Below, one piece after another: positions 1-11,545 of a stretch of 64,000 bases of DNA. The notes under the pieces are model-generated. The model was not told where the DNA came from, did no database searches, and saw only the letters and a list, made by a program, of their open reading frames with translations. Source of the stretch: Silurus meridionalis. Lineage: Eukaryota > Chordata > Actinopteri > Siluriformes > Siluridae. Numbering within the stretch: the stretch's first letter is position 1; every line of letters begins with the position of its first letter. Made by a program: the position numbers and the translations under genes. The DNA lies in the NCBI RefSeq assembly GCF_014805685.1, contig NC_060886.1, forward strand, positions 28,009,652-28,073,651, written 5' to 3'.

Positions 1-711
1 TGAATGGTTGGATGGATGGTTGGTTGGATGGATGGTTCTTCCACCATCAAAAACAGGAGGTAGACTGGATACAATAAAATACTCTAGGGGTTTGTGCATG
101 GTGTCCTGTGATGGACTGAAATCCTATTCAGGAAGAATTCCTTCCCACGTCTAGTGTTCCTTGGTTAAGTGCTCTATTGCAACCCTGGATAAAGTGCTTC
201 CTCAAAATAAATTAATGAATATTCAGTCGATTTCAGCCCATAGCTTTCCTTTGTGTAATACTTTCATACAGGTATAGTGGTTGTCTGAAGTGCACAGCTA
301 GTAAACCAAAAAAATGTAGGTGATTCATTTTTTAACAAATGAAATTGCAAGAAAAAGCTGCACTTAGTTCCGTGTAGATCTGGTCATGAAATTTTCATTT
401 TAGAAAGTGAATTTGAAAAAAAAACAAAAAAAAACCCAGCAGCTTCAGATCCGAAGTGGGTGGGGCTTATAAAGTCTTTAGTACCTTTATGTCAGGCGGA
501 AGAACATGCCGGAAACCGAAGCGAAATCCACAAAGGTTTTTAATGAAGCACAAAAGGGCAAGGCAGAAAACGGCAAACTGAAACAAAACTCCAGGTTTAC
601 TAACCCTGGTGAAAGCTATGACTAGACAGTTCCAAAGAACTTAACAGAGTCCCGCAAACAAAGATAATCCAAACCAGTAACGTACGTAGCTTGGGTAGTT
701 CGACTATAGTC
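1..711. other. left flank, mostly unrecognised
   Basis: Begins with a degenerate GGAT/GGTT run at about 1-40. The rest is AT-rich. The stretch 480-700 has a different, less AT-rich texture and may be part of an interspersed repeat, but I cannot name it. No coding signal. Confidence 0.4.
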
Positions 712-1770
712 TCCCTCTATACCCACTCCATTGGTGAAGTCATATCCTCACATGGGTTTTCTTATCACTGCTATGCAGATGACACTCAACTCATCTTTTC
801 TTTCCTCCATCAGATACCACAGCTTCCGCTCGGATCTCAGCATGCTTGTCAGACATATCTTTATGGATGAGTGCTCACCAACTAAAACTCAACCCCTGCA
901 AAACAGAACTGCTGGTCATCCCAGGTGATTCATCTCCAGGTCAAGATCTCCAAATAACACTTCATGACTCTCTGCTCTCCCTTCAGCCACTGCTCGTAAC
1001 CTTGGGGTAACTATGGACAATGAACTGTCTTTTTCCCACATGTCGCTAATGTTGCTCGTTCTTGTCGATTTCTTCTCTATAACATCCGAAGGATTCGACA
1101 ATTTCTGTCCATACAGGCTGCCCAGGTGCTTGTTCAGTCTCTTGTCATTTCAAGACTTGACTACTGCAACTCTCTGCTGGCAGGTCTTCCCTGAACGCTA
1201 TTCGTCCACTGCAAATGATCCAAAACGCAGCTGCACGACTTGTGTTCAATCAGCCCAAGTTTTCCCACACCACCCCACTGCTGCGCTCCTTCACTGGCTT
1301 CCAGTAGCTGCACGTATCAGATTCAAAACACTGATGCTTGCCTACAAGGCCAAAAATGGACCAGCACCATCTTACCTCAGTGACCTCATCACATCTCGCA
1401 CTGCACCACGCTGTCTGAGATCCTCCAGCACTGCTCCACTGGTACCTCCTTCTCTCAGAATGAGAGGTAAGTACACTTCAAGGCTCTTCTCTGTTCTGGC
1501 ACCGAGGTGGTGGAATGAACTTCCCCTAGATGTCCGTACAGCAGAGTCCCTGACTATCTTCAAATGACGACTGAAAACCTACCTCTTCCTGAAATACCTA
1601 AACTAGCACTTTCCAAGTTTGTAGAATTCGAGTTATATTTATATTAAGTTTGTAATCTTGCGTACCAGTGTAGATTTATTCATTACTAGAGACTCAAAGC
1701 ACTTTTGTACGTTGCTCTGGATAAGGGCGTCTGCTAAATGCCACAAATGTATATGTAAATGTATGTTCCT
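712..1770 (+). mobile_element. 5'-truncated L2-clade LINE (copy 1)
   Basis: Nearly identical over about 1 kb to the end of the longer L2 copy at 51880-52936. It starts inside the reverse transcriptase domain, just before the position of the YADD active site. It runs through the C-terminal region (SYLSDLI, WNELPLDVRTAES) to the 3' tail with the CTCTGGATAAGGGCGTCTGC motif and a short TGTAAATGTA tail. Several frame breaks make it non-coding. 5' truncation is the normal result of target-primed reverse transcription. The longest ORF within it, 1013-1567, is a fragment of this element and not a gene. Confidence 0.85.
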
Positions 1771-1950
1771 CAGCCTAAGATGTAGAACAGACAATGAGCT
1801 GGTGGGGGTGTAGATGATTAGTAGGTAGGAGAGCTGCTTGGAGTGATAGATGGGTTAGGTGAAAGTGTGGCTGGTGGATCCCTGACACTTTAGTAGGTAT
1901 GAACTATTTTATATAGATTTTTATTGTATCTACAGGAGTGCAGAATTATT

Positions 1951-2490
1951 AGGCAAGTTGTATTTTTGAGGATTAATTTTATTTGAGGATTAATTTGAAC
2001 AACAACCATGTTCTCAATGAACACAAAAACTCATTAATATCAAAGCTGAATATTTTTGGAAGTAGTTTTAGTTTTAGCTATTTTAGGGGATATCTGTGTG
2101 TGCAGGTGACTATTACTGTGCATAATTATTAGGCAAGTTGTATTTTTGAGGATTAATTTTATTTGAGGATTAATTTGAACAACAACCATGTTCTCAATGA
2201 ACACAAAAACTCATTAATATCAAAGCTGAATATTTTTGGAAGTAGTTTTAGTTTTAGCTATTTTAGGGGATATCTGTGTGTGCAGGTGACTATTACTGTG
2301 CATAATTATTAGGCAAGTTGTATTTTTGAGGATTAATTTTATTTGAGGATTAATTTGAACAACAACCATGTTCTCAATGAACACAAAAACTCATTAATAT
2401 CAAAGCTGAATATTTTTGGAAGTAGTTTTAGTTTTAGCTATTTTAGGGGATATCTGTGTGTGCAGGTGACTATTACTGTGCATAATTATT
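1951..2490. repeat. three tandem 180-bp units at the left transposon end
   Basis: Units at 1951-2130, 2131-2310 and 2311-2490 read as essentially identical (whole 60-base lines repeat at an offset of 180). Each unit begins AGGCAAGTTG and ends GCATAATTATT, so every junction recreates a near copy of the element's terminal sequence. The outermost terminus reads GCAGAATT where the internal ones read GCATAATT. Confidence 0.95.
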
Positions 2491-2611
2491 AGGCAACTTA
2501 ACAAAAACAAATTCATACCCATTTCAATTATTTATTTTACCAGTGAAACCAATATAACATCTCAACATTCACAAATATACATTTCTGACATTCAAAACCA
2601 AACAAAACAAA

Positions 2612-3625
2612 TCAGTGACCAATATAGCCACCTTTCTTTGCAAGGACACTCAAAAGCCTGCCATCCATGGATTCTGTCAGTGTTTTGATCTGTTCACCAT
2701 CAACATTGCAGCAGCAACCACAGCCTCCCAGACACTGTTCAGAGAGGTGTACTGTTTTCCTCCTTGTAAATCGCACATTTGATGATGGACCACAGGTTCT
2801 CAATGGGGTTCAGATCAGGTGAACAAGGAGGCCATATCATTAGATTTTCTTCTTTATACCCTTTCTTGCCAGCCACGCTGTGGAGTACTTGGACGGTGTG
2901 ATGGAGCATTGTCCTGCATGAAAATCATGTTTTTCTTGAAGGATGCAGACTTCTTCCTGTACCACTGCTTGAAGAAGGTGTCTTCCAGAAACTGGCAGTA
3001 GGACTGGGAGTTCAGCTTGACTCCATCCTCAACCCGAAAAGGCCCCACAAGCTCATCTTTGATGATACCAGCCCAAACCAGTACTCCACCTCCACCTTGC
3101 TGGCGCCTGAGTCGGACTGGAGCTCTCTGCCCTTTACCAATCCAGCCACGGGCCCATCCATCTGGCCCATCAAGACTCACTCTCATTTCATCAGTCCATA
3201 AAACCTTAGAAAATCAGTCTTGAGATATTTCTTGGCCCAGTCTTGACGCTTTCAGCTTGTGTGTCTTGTTCAGTGGTGGTCGACTTTCTGCCTTTCTTAC
3301 CTTGGCCATGTCTCTGAGTATTGCACACCTTGTGCTTTTGGGCACCCAGTGATGTTGCAGCTCTGAAATATGGCCAAACTGGTGGCAAGTGGCATCTTGG
3401 CAGCTGCACGCTTGACTTTTCTCAGTTCACGGGCAGTTATTTTGCGCCTTGGTTTTTCCACACGCTTCTTGCGACCCTGTCGACTATTTTGAATGAAACG
3501 CTTGATTGTTCGATGATCACGCTCAGAAGCTTGGCTATTTTAAGACTGCTGCATCCTCTGCAATATATCTCACTATTTTTGACTTTTCTGAGCCTGTCAA
3601 GTCCTTCTTTGACCCATTTTGCCAA
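2612..3625 (-). pseudogene. decayed Tc1-like transposase
   Basis: Reading on the minus strand, the N-terminal helix-turn-helix region starts near 3625 (MAKWVKEGLDRL), followed by the catalytic core. A TDEM block lies near 3190, GVKLNSQSYCQFLEDTFFKQ near 3000, and MQDNAPSH near 2890 with the second catalytic Asp. NPIENLW near 2800 carries the third acidic residue. The frame is broken at several points, so it cannot make transposase. The longest open piece is 110 codons (2854-3186). Confidence 0.85.
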
Positions 3626-3638
3626 AGGAAAGGAAGTT

Positions 3639-4331
3639 GCCTAATAATTATGCACACCTGATATAGGGTGTTGATGTCATTAGACCACACCCTTCTCATT
3701 ACAGAGATGCACATCACCTAATATGCTTAATTGGTAGTAGGCTTTCCAGCCTATACAGCTTGGAGTAAGACAACATGCATAACGAGGATGATGTGGTCAA
3801 AATACTCATTTGCCTAATAATTATGCACACCTGATATAGGGTGTTGATGTCATTAGACCACACCCTTCTCATTACAGAGATGCACATCACCTAATATGCT
3901 TAATTGGTAGTAGGCTTTCCAGCCTATACAGCTTGGAGTAAGACAACATGCATAACGAGGATGATGTGGTCAAAATACTCATTTGCCTAATAATTATGCA
4001 CACCTGATATAGGGTGTTGATGTCATTAGACCACACCCTTCTCATTACAGAGATGCACATCACCTAATATGCTTAATTGGTAGTAGGCTTTCCAGCCTAT
4101 ACAGCTTGGAGTAAGACAACATGCATAACGAGGATGATGTGGTCAAAATACTCATTTGCCTAATAATTATGCACACCTGATATAGGGTGTTGATGTCATT
4201 AGACCACACCCCTTCTCATTACAGAGATGCACATCACCTAATATGCTTAATTGGTAGTAGGCTTTCCAGCCTATACAGCTTGGAGTAAGACAACATGCAT
4301 AACGAGGATGATGTGGTCAAAATACTCATTT
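3639..4331. repeat. four tandem 173-bp units at the right transposon end
   Basis: Units start at 3639, 3812, 3985 and 4158 with GCCTAATAATTATGCACACC. The last is one base longer because of an extra C in CACACCCC. As on the left, only the outer end carries the AATTCTGC form. The left and right units are unrelated in their interiors. Confidence 0.95.
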
Positions 4332-4358
4332 GCCTAATAATTCTGCACTCCCTGTATA

Positions 4359-5185
4359 TGTATAATATTTGAAAGTATGCATGCGTGTTTACAACTCCCA
4401 ATCCGCACTTTAACTTGCACCGATGTGATAGAAAACAATTATAAAGTAAATTTATTAAGCATTAAGACATCGACATTAAAAGACCAAATTCGGCATACCG
4501 CTTATTAATGAAAGGTCCTATATACAGGCAAGCAGATGATGGGTCCAGAATATAAAAACAGCGTGCAAAGTTTCACGATAAGCATGTTCCTCCCATTGAA
4601 AATAATTGAACTAAAATGATATTATATCTAAAATGAAATTTTAATGGCTAGAAGTTACACAGACCTGCTTAACTTCTTTTATAACTTTTTAATAAAAAAA
4701 AAATTGCAGTCCTGAAACTCTTGTAATTAGTGTATAAAAATAAAATAAGTGTCTTTTATTCACTCATATTCAAGTTTGATATCTGAACTGGCTCTCGACT
4801 GTGTGTAACATCTGGAAGAACAGTTTGCAGAACAGAAGGGATGACATTGCTGTTCTCATGTGCTGCTCCCAGAGGTCCATAGCAATGGATCTAGTCATGT
4901 CTACTGTATATTGGAACAGAACCAAGAGCTGGGCCACATTATCTGATGTAGCAGCACCGAATGCTAAATTGTTGAATCCTTAATATTGCTTGTTGCACAG
5001 GCATGGCCTATAGTTTAAAAACAGTTCAAATGAAGTTTTCACATGTGTTGGAAATACTTTGGATACACATACAATAAAAACTAATTAACAAACAAATAAA
5101 GGAAGGGGGATAGGTAGAAAAAAAGAATACACCAAGTGTGGATAAATGAATTACAAGACAGATAAGGCAAATAAATAAAAACAAA
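4359..5185. other. intergenic, nothing recognised
   Basis: AT-rich single-copy-looking sequence between the Tc1-like element and the tetranucleotide array. No coding or RNA signal seen. Confidence 0.4.
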
Positions 5186-5189
5186 CAAA

Positions 5190-5193
5190 TAAG

Positions 5194-5266
<73 letters not shown>

Positions 5267-5359
5267 CATCCATCCATCCATCCATCCATCCATCCATCCA
5301 TCTATCTATCTATCTATGGATGGATGGATGGATGGATGGATGGATGGATGGATGGATAA

Positions 5360-5436
<77 letters not shown>

Positions 5437-5614
5437 CAGATAGATGGATGGATATATGGATATGGATGGATGGATATATATGGATATGGATGGATGGATG
5501 GATGGATATATATGGATGGATGGATGGATGGATATATATGGATGGATAGATAGATATGGATGGATGGATGGATGGATAGATATGGATGGATGGATGGATG
5601 GATAGATATGGATG

Positions 5615-5712
<98 letters not shown>

Positions 5713-5811
5713 CATCCATCCATCTATCTATCTATCATCTATCTATCTATCATCTATCTATCTATCTATGGATGGATGGATGGATGGATGGATGGATGGA
5801 TGGATGGATAA

Positions 5812-5880
<69 letters not shown>

Positions 5881-6066
5881 CAGATAGACAGATAGATGGA
5901 TGGATATATGGATATGGATGGATGGATATATATGGATATGGATGGATGGATGGATGGATATATATGGATGGATGGATGGATGGATATATATGGATGGATA
6001 GATAGATATGGATGGATGGATGGATGGATAGATATGGATGGATGGATGGATGGATAGATATGGATG

Positions 6067-6164
<98 letters not shown>

Positions 6165-6287
6165 GGATGGGTGGATGGATATGGATGGATGGATGGATGG
6201 ATGGGTGGATGGATGGATGGATGGATGGATGGAGATGGATAGATAGATAGATAGATAGATAGATGATAGATAGATAGATAGATAGAT

Positions 6288-6330
<43 letters not shown>

Positions 6331-6531
6331 GGATGGATGGATGGATGGATATATATGGATATATATGGATGGATGGATTAATGGATATATATGGATGGAT
6401 GGATGGATATGGATGGATGGATGGATATATGGATGGATGGATGGATAGATATGGATGGATGGATGGATATATATGGATGGATGGTTGGATAGATATGGAT
6501 GGATAGATATGGATGGATGGATGGATGGATG

Positions 6532-6613
<82 letters not shown>
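5190..6613. repeat. GATA/GGAT compound array with strand switches
   Basis: About 1.4 kb of GATA and GGAT tetranucleotides, with ATATATGG variants. Near 5266-5317 and again near 5713-5770 the repeat flips to the complementary CATC/TATC strand and back, which would let the DNA fold into hairpins. The block from about 5320 recurs from about 5770 (GGATAAATAG near 5354 and 5806), so a unit of about 450 bp has been duplicated. Long ORFs translating as YLSI or HPSI repeats are artefacts. Confidence 0.95.
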
Positions 6614-6626
6614 AACTCTGTAGAAA

Positions 6627-6628
<2 letters not shown>

Positions 6629-6706
<78 letters not shown>
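6629..6706. repeat. (AT)n dinucleotide run
   Basis: About 78 bases of uninterrupted AT alternation directly after the GATA/GGAT array, separated by a short AAACTCTGTAGAAAG linker. Confidence 0.97.
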
Positions 6707-6708
<2 letters not shown>

Positions 6709-7655
6709 TTGAACTGTCAATAATGCTAGTGTTTAAAAGGCTCCATGACCCCTACATAAGCCTACATAGCTTTGTAAACACTGTAGGGACAATGTAGATG
6801 TCATGCAGCCTTATGAACACTACTACTCTTACGCAACATGCTTCTTATATATTAAATGAGTCTTATAACATTTAATATTTGACATATATGAAATGTTAAA
6901 TTACTTCTCACATATAACAAGATTTTTACCTTTTAGTCGAATGTCTTCCATATATATTGTAGATAAGCTCAATGGGAAAAAATCTCTCAGCAATGCCAAC
7001 ATGTAAATAAATGATCGTAGTGTAGATGATGATGAATTGAAACTAAATGACATGAAGAATGTTTGTGAAACTCTGAGAACTTGGCACTGGGGTTTGGGGT
7101 TTTAGGCACCTTCTGCTTTTTGCTGAAAAGTAATTTTTCCCACTATAAACTCATGAGTGGGTGTTTAATAGAAACTGGGGTGATTTGTTGTGATGCTGGA
7201 AAATTAAGCACTTGTACAGAAATGTAGAGATTTATAAAAAAAAATTTTGATTAATAAAGAAGTAGGCGGATCTTCAGATGTGGTTTTATTCCTGAAATTC
7301 TTTCATAAATTCTTTATAAAGTGTAGAACTGACCCTGAACTAACTAACATGTCTTGCGGAGGACAACTATGAGAATTAAAAAAAGACTTTTGGTGACTTC
7401 TGCTTTCAGATTGGTAGTCAGGTTCAGAAATAAAATCCAGATAAACTGATATGAGAAGATCTTGTATTTTGGAATAAAAGTAGCAACAGTTTAGTGTAGA
7501 AAATTGAGAGTCACACTTCCAGTTGCAATTCCGAATAGTGATCTAAAGTGTAAATGTTTCCCATTATTCCTTTTTCATTTTTGTAGTATAGAATGGCAAA
7601 ACTGAGATTAGAATAAATCTGGTAGTTAAGGGATGTTAATATTGACTGAAATTTT
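6707..7655. other. intergenic, nothing recognised
   Basis: AT-rich, with scattered stop codons in all frames and no repeat family that I can name. Confidence 0.4.
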
Positions 7656-8265
7656 CAGCTTCTCCCATTAGGGGGCGCCACAGCGGATCATCCAGCTCCA
7701 TACCCCCCTGTCCTCCACATCTGCCTCTTTCAACCCAACTACCTGCATGTCTTCCCTCACCACATCCATAAACCTCCTCCTTGGTCTTCCTCTTTTCCTC
7801 CTTTCTGGTGTCTCCATCCTCAGCATTCTCCTACCAATATACCCCATGTCCCTCCTCTGCACATGTCCAAACCATCTCAATCTCACCTTCCACACCTTGT
7901 CTCCAAAACGTCCTACATGCGCTGTCCCTCTAATAAACTCATTTCTAATCCTGTCCATCGTCGTCACTCCCAACGAAAAACCTCAACTTTTTCAGCTCTG
8001 CTACCTCCAGCTCCACCTCCTGTCTCTTACTCAATGCCACTTTCTCTAAACCGTACAACGTCTCAGGTCTCACCACAGTCCTATAAACTTTCCCTTTTAA
8101 TCTTTACTCTTCTATCACAAATCACTCCTGCTATCACTCTTCTCCACCCACTCCACCCTGCCTGCACTCTTTCTTTACTTCTAACACACTCTCCATTACT
8201 TTGCACTGTTGACCCCAGGTACCTGAACTCCTCCACCTTCACCACCTCTTCTCCCTGTTATATGA
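7656..8265 (-). mobile_element. 3' end of an RTE-like LINE (copy 1)
   Basis: On the minus strand this encodes the C-terminal end of a non-LTR retrotransposon polyprotein. [20 protein letters not shown] is followed by RRKRGRPRRRFMDVVRED, ending RCGAP and a stop at 7668. The 3' end, read on plus, is CTTCTCCCATTAGGGGGCGC, with CACAGCGGATCATCC just inside it. Frame breaks occur upstream of 7973 and the element is 5'-truncated near 8265. Clade assignment (RTE or RTE-X) rests on remembered family motifs and is moderate. Confidence 0.8.
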
Positions 8266-8439
8266 AGTATAACTAAAATTAACTAAATAACTAAAACTTC
8301 CCTGACTTTTTGATATCCATGTGTTAAATAGCATCATATGGGACTCATGTGAAGTCTAGTCTGTCAGAAGATTATTCAGAAACCTCAGAAGAAAAGGAAC
8401 CTAAGAAGAAGTTAATACAGTGGTTCAGGTGTAGTCTTA

Positions 8440-8766
8440 ATGCCAAACTCAATTTATTCAACACAGTGCTTTAAAAAGAAACCAACAATTCAAAGAAATA
8501 AAGTCACAGTCTGTCATAAAAGGAAGGATGTTGTTTCCAGATACAGTTTTATTTCTCATGCTTCTTAGAATTCAAAAAAAAAAGACATGATGATTGTGCA
8601 GTAGCCTGATTCTCCTTATCATCCATGATGGTTTGAAATCATCCAGCTGATTTTTTTAATGTGTTTCAATAGTAAGCTAAGAAGACAAAGCTTCTTTTGT
8701 AATGTCCTCTCATTAGATGAGTGGTGAAATGTTTTTGTCTTATGTCAAAGGTCCATATATTTCCGT
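8440..8766 (-). other. pth2r: probable 3' UTR of pth2r with poly(A) signals
   Basis: Reading on the minus strand past the stop codon, AATAAA hexamers lie at 8548-8553 and 8453-8458. Either could direct polyadenylation. No transposon similarity is seen here, unlike the RTE-like LINE end that begins just below 8266. The true 3' end cannot be fixed from sequence alone. Confidence 0.5.
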
Positions 8767-9159
8767 CTACAAAGTCTCCTCGTCATCCTCAGGACCACTA
8801 CTGAGACGAGCAGGCAGTGATTCTTTCAGCAGAATGTCATCTACTTGCTTTGCACTGTCCTCTGACTCCTCAGGAATGGATGGTGGTAGGCTGTCAGCGT
8901 CCGAGTTGCTGAGCACATAGCCTGGAAGGGCCATGTGGGCGCTGATGGAGGGGGCTCCTGTGCTACGATATACCCGGCTGGAGTAGAGTGTGGTGGAGCG
9001 TGTACCCGGTGCTCCTGTGGCTAGATGCGATTGGCTGCTGGTGCTGTTGTTGAGACCTGTTGGCACCGAGCCGTAGCGGTAAGAGCCACACATCACTGGA
9101 CCCTTCCAGTCAAAGGCCAAGTTCCAACGTGTCCAGGTCTTTTTGATTTCGGTCTGGAC
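8767..9159 (-). CDS. pth2r: pth2r last coding exon: start of the cytoplasmic tail to the stop codon
   Basis: This exon encodes 130 residues and a TAG stop at 8767-8769. It opens with VQTEIKKTWTRWNLAFDW, the start of the intracellular tail of the PTH receptor group. The rest fits the PTH2 receptor rather than PTH1R: short blocks such as NSTSSQS, LPGYV, SNSD and DDIL occur in the same order as in mammalian PTH2R, and the PTH1R-type ending is absent. The acceptor reads TTCTCAG before GTCCAG, and an open frame continues upstream to 9195 only as intron read-through. In the family this tail carries phosphorylation sites and couples to arrestin and trafficking. Its Ser/Thr-rich and acidic stretches are visible here. 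The paralogue call is the only real uncertainty. Confidence 0.95.
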   Translation of the reverse strand, partial: VQTEIKKTWTRWNLAFDWKGPVMCGSYRYGSVPTGLNNSTSSQSHLATGAPGTRSTTLYSSRVYRSTGAPSISAHMALPGYVLSNSDADSLPPSIPEESEDSAKQVDDILLKESLPARLSSGPEDDEETL

Positions 9160-9300
9160 CTGAGAACGATGGATAGATAGATGTAATGCTAGCATTTACC
9201 CAATCGCACTTACTAGTTCATCCATTATTCATTAAAAAAGAGAGGAAATTCTGGTTCAATATACAGGATTTGCAGACGATTTGGTTTGATTGGCACTCAC

Positions 9301-9342
9301 CTCTCCGTTGCAGTAACAATAGATTATTGACACAAAGAAGCC
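9301..9342 (-). CDS. pth2r: pth2r 42-bp exon: end of TM7 and start of helix 8
   Basis: Exactly 14 codons, [14 protein letters not shown], flanked by a CATCCAG acceptor and a GTGAGTG donor. A 42-bp exon at the end of TM7 is a known hallmark of class B receptor genes, and in some relatives its skipping gives a receptor that reaches the membrane poorly. It joins in phase 0 to the upstream exon ending SFQ and to the downstream exon starting VQTE. It is too short to appear as an ORF and was found by matching the flanking exons. Confidence 0.95.
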
Positions 9343-9632
9343 CTGGATGAGAGAAAAAAAGGCAATAAGCCAACATCCTTGGTTTGTTATTTGTAACAAT
9401 TAAATATGAACAAGTAAGCATTTCACAATCATTATATATCGTGCCTCATTATCAGTACTGCCTTGCTTTTGTATAAGGTTATAAACCACAGGTAGACATA
9501 CTGTACTCTTCTCACTGGTTCGACTCATACTGCAATAAGGCAGAACCATTTCAGCCAATCAGTGTAGTAATGTGTAACCTATGCACCTATTTGTACAAAC
9601 ATCATCTCAAACGTAGCACATGTCATAATTCC
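9343..9632. other. intronic sequence, nothing recognised
   Basis: Part of the 5.1 kb intron between the 42-bp exon and the TM6-TM7 exon. AT-rich, with no ORF or repeat family that I can name. Confidence 0.4.
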
Positions 9633-9676
9633 TACATTTACTTTAGCAGACGCCCTTATCCAGAGCGACGTCTGTA
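9633..9676 (-). repeat. L2 LINE 3'-tail fragment
   Basis: The plus-strand text TACATTTACTTTAGCAGACG followed by CCCTTATCCAGAGCGACGT is the complement of the L2 3' end seen at 1716 and 52880. Only the last 40 or so bases are present, as in a very short LINE insertion or a SINE that borrows an L2 tail. Confidence 0.75.
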
Positions 9677-9714
9677 GGCAAATCATATTTCATAGCTTTT
9701 ATTAGATTACAGTG

Positions 9715-10245
9715 TGCTGAAAAGGTGAAGAAAAGAGTGCGGGCGGGGTGGAGTGGGTGGAGAAGAGTGACAGCAGGAGTGATTTGGGATAGAAGAGTAT
9801 CTGTGAGAGTGAAAGGGAAAGTTTATAGGACTGTGGTGAGACCTGAGATGTTGTATGGATTAGAGACAGTGGCATTGAGTAAAAGACAGGAGGTGGAGCT
9901 GGAGGTAGCAGAGCTGAAGATGTTGAGGTTTTTTGTTGACGACGATGGACAGGATAAGAAATGAGTTTATTAGAGGGACAGCACATGTAGGACGTTTTGG
10001 GGACAAGGTGAGGGAGGTGAGATTGAGATGGTTTGGACATGTGCAGAGGAGGGACATGGGGTATATCAGTAGGAGAATGCTGAGGATGGAGCCACCAGGA
10101 AGGAGGAAAAGAGGAAGGCCAAGGAGGAGGTTTATGGATGTGGTGAGGGAAGACATGCAGGTAGTTGGTTTGAAAGAGGCAGATGTAGAGGACAGGGGGG
10201 TATGGAGACGGATGATCCGCTGTGGCGCCCCCTAACTGGGGAAGC
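9715..10245 (+). mobile_element. 3' end of an RTE-like LINE (copy 2)
   Basis: Same family as 7656-8265, opposite orientation. The frame at 9725-9964 encodes VRAGWSGWRRV and [20 protein letters not shown]. After a break near 9935, 9933-10235 encodes [20 protein letters not shown] through RWFGHVQ to RCGAP and a stop. The 3' end CGCTGTGGCGCCCCCTAACT matches the other copies. It lies in the intron between the TM6-TM7 exon and the 42-bp exon, antisense to pth2r. Confidence 0.85.
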
Positions 10246-11150
10246 TGAACAATGTGCTGAAAAGCGATTCACAGAAGTACTTGAAAGCCACGGAATGAAA
10301 TCAGAGTAAACGTGCTAACAACAAAAGCAAGACGTGCAAACATACAAGCGTCTATAAACTCGAAATCCCTTTTTGTGCATGCGATTAAACAAATGTGTTG
10401 GGTAAAACGCCTGGGAAAACCTCTGTCTGTCAGTGATTAGCACAAAGTATTTGCTAAGGGGAAAAACCTCACAGACAAAACACACAGGACTCCTGATGGG
10501 GAAACAGACAAAACATAATTGGTTACAAATTAAGTTCTGTCTTTTTTTATTGATCAAGGTAAAGTACAGGGTAGAAATAAATAAATAAATTAGCACCTAA
10601 TTCCTTCTTTCAGAACTAAAGAACCCAAATAAGAAAAATAACATTTTAAACATCTACAAATGATAATAATTGGACAGCTATAAGAAATACTTGACAATGG
10701 GGGAAAAAATAACACACCCATACTACTTCATATGTTTTTCATTATTCAATGTTGCCAGCTGTCAATTAGTTCTTGATATGTAGTACTTGGAGATGAGAGG
10801 GAGAGAGAGTGAGAGAAAGAAAAAGAGAGAGAGAAAAACAAAAAAGCATCATGTCTGTTATTGCAGATGACCAAAAAGCCTGTTTAAAATATGACTATTT
10901 TTTTTTCTTTGTTGTTTTTTTATTGAATTTCAATTCAATGTATTTTTGCAAATAATGAGTCAAAATAATAGAAATAGTCTGTCAGTTTGCTTGTTATTAA
11001 ATGCGTGTGCTGTGGAAAAGTGATACGGAAGCATAATATGGTCAGGACCTGCCTGGGACTACTTTGGCTGTGCAATAACTTACATGCACATGTTTGAACA
11101 TCAGTTAACCAATCAAAATAAAGTATTAAATAATACTAGCACTGCATTTT
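10246..11150. other. intronic sequence with a short purine (GA) run
   Basis: AT-rich. An imperfect GAGAGA tract sits at about 10794-10840. Nothing else recognised. Confidence 0.5.
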
Positions 11151-11154
11151 CCTT

Positions 11155-11545
11155 TCATTCAGCCAAAACTGTTCCATCATGACAATGAACCTGTGCACAC
11201 AATGAGAGCTCAATGAAGATATGCTTTACAAAGGTTGGATCAGAACATCTTAAGTGGCCTGCTACAGAGATCTGATTTTAACCCTATTGAACACCTCTGG
11301 GATGAATTGGAACGCTGACTGTTCCCCAGACCTCCTTACTCTCTCTAACATCAGTACCTGACCTTACTAATGCCCATGTTGCTGAATGAGCACAAATCTA
11401 CTCAAGTACAATCTAATGGAACATCCTCCCAGAAGAGTGGAGGTTATTATAACAGGGAATGGGCATTAAATGTGGAATGGGATGTTCATAAAGCACATAC
11501 AAATCTCATAGTCAGGTGTCCACAAACTTTTGTCTAGTTTAGTTT
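11155..11545 (+). mobile_element. Tc1-like relic (3' part, HLWDELE family)
   Basis: Encodes NPIEHLWDELER and a stop at about 11280-11318, the end of a Tc1 transposase with the last acidic catalytic residue. Roughly 200 bp of non-coding end sequence follows, finishing CACAAACTTTTGTCTAG. The same 3' block recurs at 27930-28290, 32640-33005, 40984-41495 and 56965-57138. Confidence 0.75.

Larger units (their letters stand above)
1933..4354 (-). mobile_element. Tc1-like DNA transposon with tandemly expanded ends
   Basis: Bounded by inverted ends that both carry GCAGAATTATTAGGCAA (plus strand on the left, complement on the right) and start CAGG(G)AGTGC, with a TA on each side (1931-1932 and 4355-4356), the Tc1/mariner target. 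The body holds a decayed transposase on the minus strand. Unusually, the left subterminal region is present three times (180 bp each) and the right one four times (about 173 bp each). A normal element of this kind needs one of each. Confidence 0.85.

Noticed and set aside
1013..1567. 184-codon ORF as a host gene
   Set aside because: It is the C-terminal part of the truncated L2 LINE read across frame breaks.
1951..4331. CRISPR-like regular repeats
   Set aside because: Units are 173-180 bp, contiguous without unique spacers, and belong to transposon ends in a vertebrate genome.
5306..6720. ORFs of 133-320 codons translating as YLSI, HPSI and IYIY repeats
   Set aside because: They are translations of GATA/GGAT and AT microsatellites in several frames at once; no protein gene.
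8767..9159. PTH1R or another PTH receptor paralogue instead of pth2r
   Set aside because: The tail blocks NSTSSQS, LPGYV-SNS and DDIL follow the PTH2R pattern, and the PTH1R-type C-terminus is missing.
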